From positions 33,508,986 through 33,572,985 of the forward strand of contig NC_059301.1 in NCBI RefSeq assembly GCF_017591435.1: DNA of 64,000 nucleotides. Reading direction: 5' to 3'. Source of the DNA: Portunus trituberculatus (lineage: Eukaryota > Arthropoda > Malacostraca > Decapoda > Portunidae). This document shows positions 61,561 to 64,000 of this stretch, piece by piece (position 1 is the stretch's first letter; each line of letters opens with the position of its first letter). A model generated the notes under the pieces. It did no database searches and had not been told where the DNA came from. It worked only from the letters and a program-made list of their open reading frames with translations. The position numbers and the translations under genes were made by a program.

Positions 61561-61733
61561 TTTGTCATCAGCAGGAAGGTCAGTCAGCTGGCGGATGATG
61601 ATGTCACACACCACCCGCTCATCATTGGTGTAGAAGATGGAGGCGGTGGCACGGGTTGAATACATGTCACGCATCATTTTGAGGATGGAGTTTGGTGGTC
61701 GTGGTTCATGCTCAAACATGGCCAAGGGATCCT
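61561..61733 (-). CDS. NCKIPSD/SPIN90-like protein, middle exon
   Basis: After TGTCCAG two bases complete the codon from the previous exon, then the frame reads DPLAMFEHEPRPPNSILKM, RDMYSTRATASIFYTNDE and VVCDIIIRQLTDLPADDK up to the donor GTAGGA. The run DP-x-x-F-x-H-x-P-x-PP-x-S-(I/V)-LK and FY-x-(N/T)-D-x-x-x-x-x-DI are the most conserved parts of the SPIN90/Ldb17 leucine-rich domain. The length, 173 bases, fits phase 1 in and phase 0 out. Fully open. Confidence 0.88.
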
Positions 61734-62068
61734 CTGGACATTTGTTTTTGAACAATAAATTAGTACAAGAGTGAGAAATAATAGACGAGGACAGCAGTAT
61801 AGCCTCTATCAATTCACTTAAGGATCAATCATTACCATCACTTGAGATAAAGATAAGAACTCAACATCTTGGTCCCATTTGCTCTTCTACTGATTTTCAC
61901 TAGATGTTTTGCATTGTTGGTGCAAGTTCTACTTAAAAGATATGTTACAATGTTTTAAATCAAATTTCTATCACAAAAAAATTAGGTCTTTTTCATGACA
62001 ATTTAGTGATTCAAAGCCCAAAGACCTTCCTCCCTTCACTTTGTCTTATTTGTTTTCTCTGTACTTAC
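61734..62068 (-). other. Intron of the SPIN90-like gene
   Basis: Donor GTAAGTAC at 62068 and acceptor TGTCCAG ending at 61734, phase 1. Nothing else was seen. Confidence 0.75.
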
Positions 62069-62410
62069 CTTCTCTATTGAACAAAAGGAGAAGCTTTTCA
62101 GTGAAATGCTTAGTGTGTTCTCTCTGTCCAAGAAGCCTTATCAACACATTCTCCATGTCACCTTCTGCCTTGGATAGCTTGGTTTCCTCTGTAGTCCTGA
62201 CTCCTGTTTTCCCTTCTTCTCCTACTGCTTCCATACCATTGGAAAGAGTGGTTGTAGGAGAAACACAGGAAAAAGAAGGGGTAGTGTACTGAAGGTTGAA
62301 AGCCAATACCAAAGTGAGATAGAGCTCTGCTAGCTGCTCAGTGTCTGGGTGCTCGTTGTAGTGTTCTATTCCATCCAGCAGCAGTAGCAAAAAGGATTCA
62401 TTCATGACAC
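62069..62410 (-). CDS. NCKIPSD/SPIN90-like protein, exon with leucine-rich helices
   Basis: After CACTTGACAG the frame reads VMNESFLLLLLDGIEHYNEH, then LAELYLTLVLAFNLQY, and after a variable stretch VLIRLLGQ and FTEKLLLLFNRE at the donor GTAAGTAC. The end FTEKLLLLxNR joins in frame to the next exon (NREEDPLAMF). Between FNLQY and VLIRLL lies an insertion-like, Ser/Thr/Glu-rich stretch of about 45 residues (VGEEGKTGVRTTEETKLSK). Exons upstream, including any SH3 domain, would be beyond 64000. Confidence 0.85.
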
Positions 62411-62679
62411 CTGTCAAGTGAAGGAAGAGATGTTTAGTCAGGAGTGCACAGGGAAAAGTTGCATGATAAAATTTTTTCATATACCTATTGAAATGAGAGA
62501 GAGGAGAGAGAGAGAGAAAAAAAAGTTAATGGATAAACTGAAGCAAAGACTATATACAAATAATAATTCTTTTGCAACTTGGATGGTGAGTCACAAAGCA
62601 AGAAATTTCCATGCTCATGAGTTTCTCTTGTCCAATAAATAGTTTGAGCTCATCTTGCTAATCCCTATTTCTACCCTTG

Positions 62680-62682
<3 letters not shown>

Positions 62683-62743
<61 letters not shown>

Positions 62744-62747
62744 CTCT
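62683..62747. repeat. (TC)n microsatellite
   Basis: TC dinucleotides with one TTC interruption. Confidence 0.97.
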
Positions 62748-63121
62748 GTATCTCATATTTACTATAATTATCATTATTATTATTAGTAGTAGTAGAGGAG
62801 GTGGATGGAAACACAGGTGTAAGAAGTTGAGTTTTTACACCTGTGTTTCCCTCCACCGCCCCCTTCCAAATTGTCTGAACGTCTGTACATTATTATCATC
62901 ATTATTATTGTCATTATTATTATTGTGGAAGGAAATGAAGTCAGGAGTAAAGCATGTACTCGCCTTTCAGCCCATGTTTTCCTTCATAACTTTCCACAAC
63001 TCAATATAATGTTCCCATATAATTTTCATTATAATCATTATTATTATTATTATCAATATCATTCAGTAAAAATACATCAAAATTGATCATTCTGCTGGAA
63101 ATAAAGCCACAATGGAACGAT

Positions 63122-63232
<111 letters not shown>

Positions 63233-63413
63233 ACTTTGTCACCATTGTAAGTGAGTCTTCTAACATTTATACATAGCAAACATAGGTGAGATCGGGTAAA
63301 TGTATTTTCTCTGAATATCTTTTCCTTTGCTCTCCCTCTTCTTTTCAATGTTTTAGTTAATACTGTTCTCTTTGTTTAATTCAGTGTTTTCTATTTTGCT
63401 TTTCTTTGAAATG

Positions 63414-63520
<107 letters not shown>

Positions 63521-63624
63521 CCCATAAAGTTTTTACTTACAAAGGGCTGTTTGTCTTATGTAATTTATTTGTTATTCACAATCTGTAAACAAATGGCAAA
63601 CATAATAAAGTGTTTAAAGTGTTT

Positions 63625-63626
<2 letters not shown>

Positions 63627-63716
<90 letters not shown>

Positions 63717-63774
63717 CTGCATCTTGTTATGATATTGAGAGAGAGAGAGAGGATTCTGCATCTTGTTATGATAT

Positions 63775-63871
<97 letters not shown>

Positions 63872-63892
63872 CTGCATCTTGTTATGATATTG
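63627..63892. repeat. Compound repeat: (GA)n blocks with a 26-bp unit
   Basis: Three exact or near-exact copies of a 26-bp unit (GGATTCTGCATCTTGTTATG plus ATATTG) at 63712-63737, 63751-63776 and 63867-63892, each preceded by a GA block of different length (about 85, 14 and 90 bp). Confidence 0.95.
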
Positions 63893-63965
63893 GAATTGCT
63901 TCATAATTTATCTTTGGTATTTTTGATGTTCACAAAAACTGGATCCACAGAATAATTTATGAAAC

Positions 63966-63990
63966 TCTCTCTCTCTCTCTCTCTCTCTTT
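63966..63990. repeat. (TC)n microsatellite
   Basis: TC units near the window end. Confidence 0.93.
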
Positions 63991-64000
63991 CTTGACCTCA

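Noticed and set aside
63627..63892. CRISPR-like array from the spaced 26-bp repeats
   Set aside because: The spacers are GA microsatellites of unequal length in a eukaryotic intron. There are no cas genes.

Overview
This window looks like nuclear DNA of an arthropod, most likely a decapod crustacean (inference). The signs are spliced animal genes, very many long (TA)n, (GA)n, (TC)n and (ATT)n microsatellites, and a dense mix of L2-, I- and Jockey-type LINEs, DIRS elements, Ty3/gypsy elements and Tigger/pogo transposons. No prokaryotic gene organisation, rRNA, tRNA or CRISPR array was seen.

Only two host genes can be supported, and both run off the window or have missing exons. (1) On the plus strand, two exons (8322-8489 and 9920-10036) encode the BH1-BH2 region and the C-terminal membrane anchor of a Bcl-2 family protein, closest by eye to Bax/Bak-type effectors. 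(2) On the minus strand, three exons (62069-62410, 61561-61733, 59849-60046) encode the C-terminal leucine-rich domain of an NCKIPSD/SPIN90-like actin regulator. Splice sites and intron phases agree in both genes.

Layout. 1-8.0 kb: end of a Tigger-like element, a 5'-truncated L2-like LINE, then a string of terminal-inverted-repeat (TIR) elements separated by (TA)n arrays, one of them holding a 330-bp-arm foldback. 8.3-10.0 kb: the Bcl-2 exons, with a Tigger element in the intron between them. 11.75-25.58 kb: a three-level nest, in which a DIRS retrotransposon (A) is interrupted by a piggyBac-type element with TTAA duplications, itself interrupted by a second DIRS element (B). 27.4-32.2 kb: a CR1/Jockey-group LINE followed by a Ty3/gypsy fragment. 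32.5-39.1 kb: a TIGD1-like transposase C-terminus interrupted by a nearly full-length I-group LINE. 39.5-42.9 kb: Tigger remnants and two further TIR elements bordered by (TA)n. 43.0-50.7 kb: two LTR elements that kept their LTRs but lost most of pol. 50.8-53.3 kb: a Jockey-group LINE with a poly(A) tail that runs into (TA)n. 53.5-59.8 kb: AT-rich, gene-poor DNA. 59.8-64 kb: the NCKIPSD/SPIN90-like exons with microsatellite-rich introns.

The recurring theme is association between transposons and simple repeats. TIR elements that target TA sit inside TA or ATT arrays, and LINE tails run into TA arrays. I found no convincing new host system. The most informative structures are the DIRS/piggyBac/DIRS nest, the protease-integrase fusion in a deleted gypsy element, and a TIR element ending 15 bases from the Bcl-2 exon.
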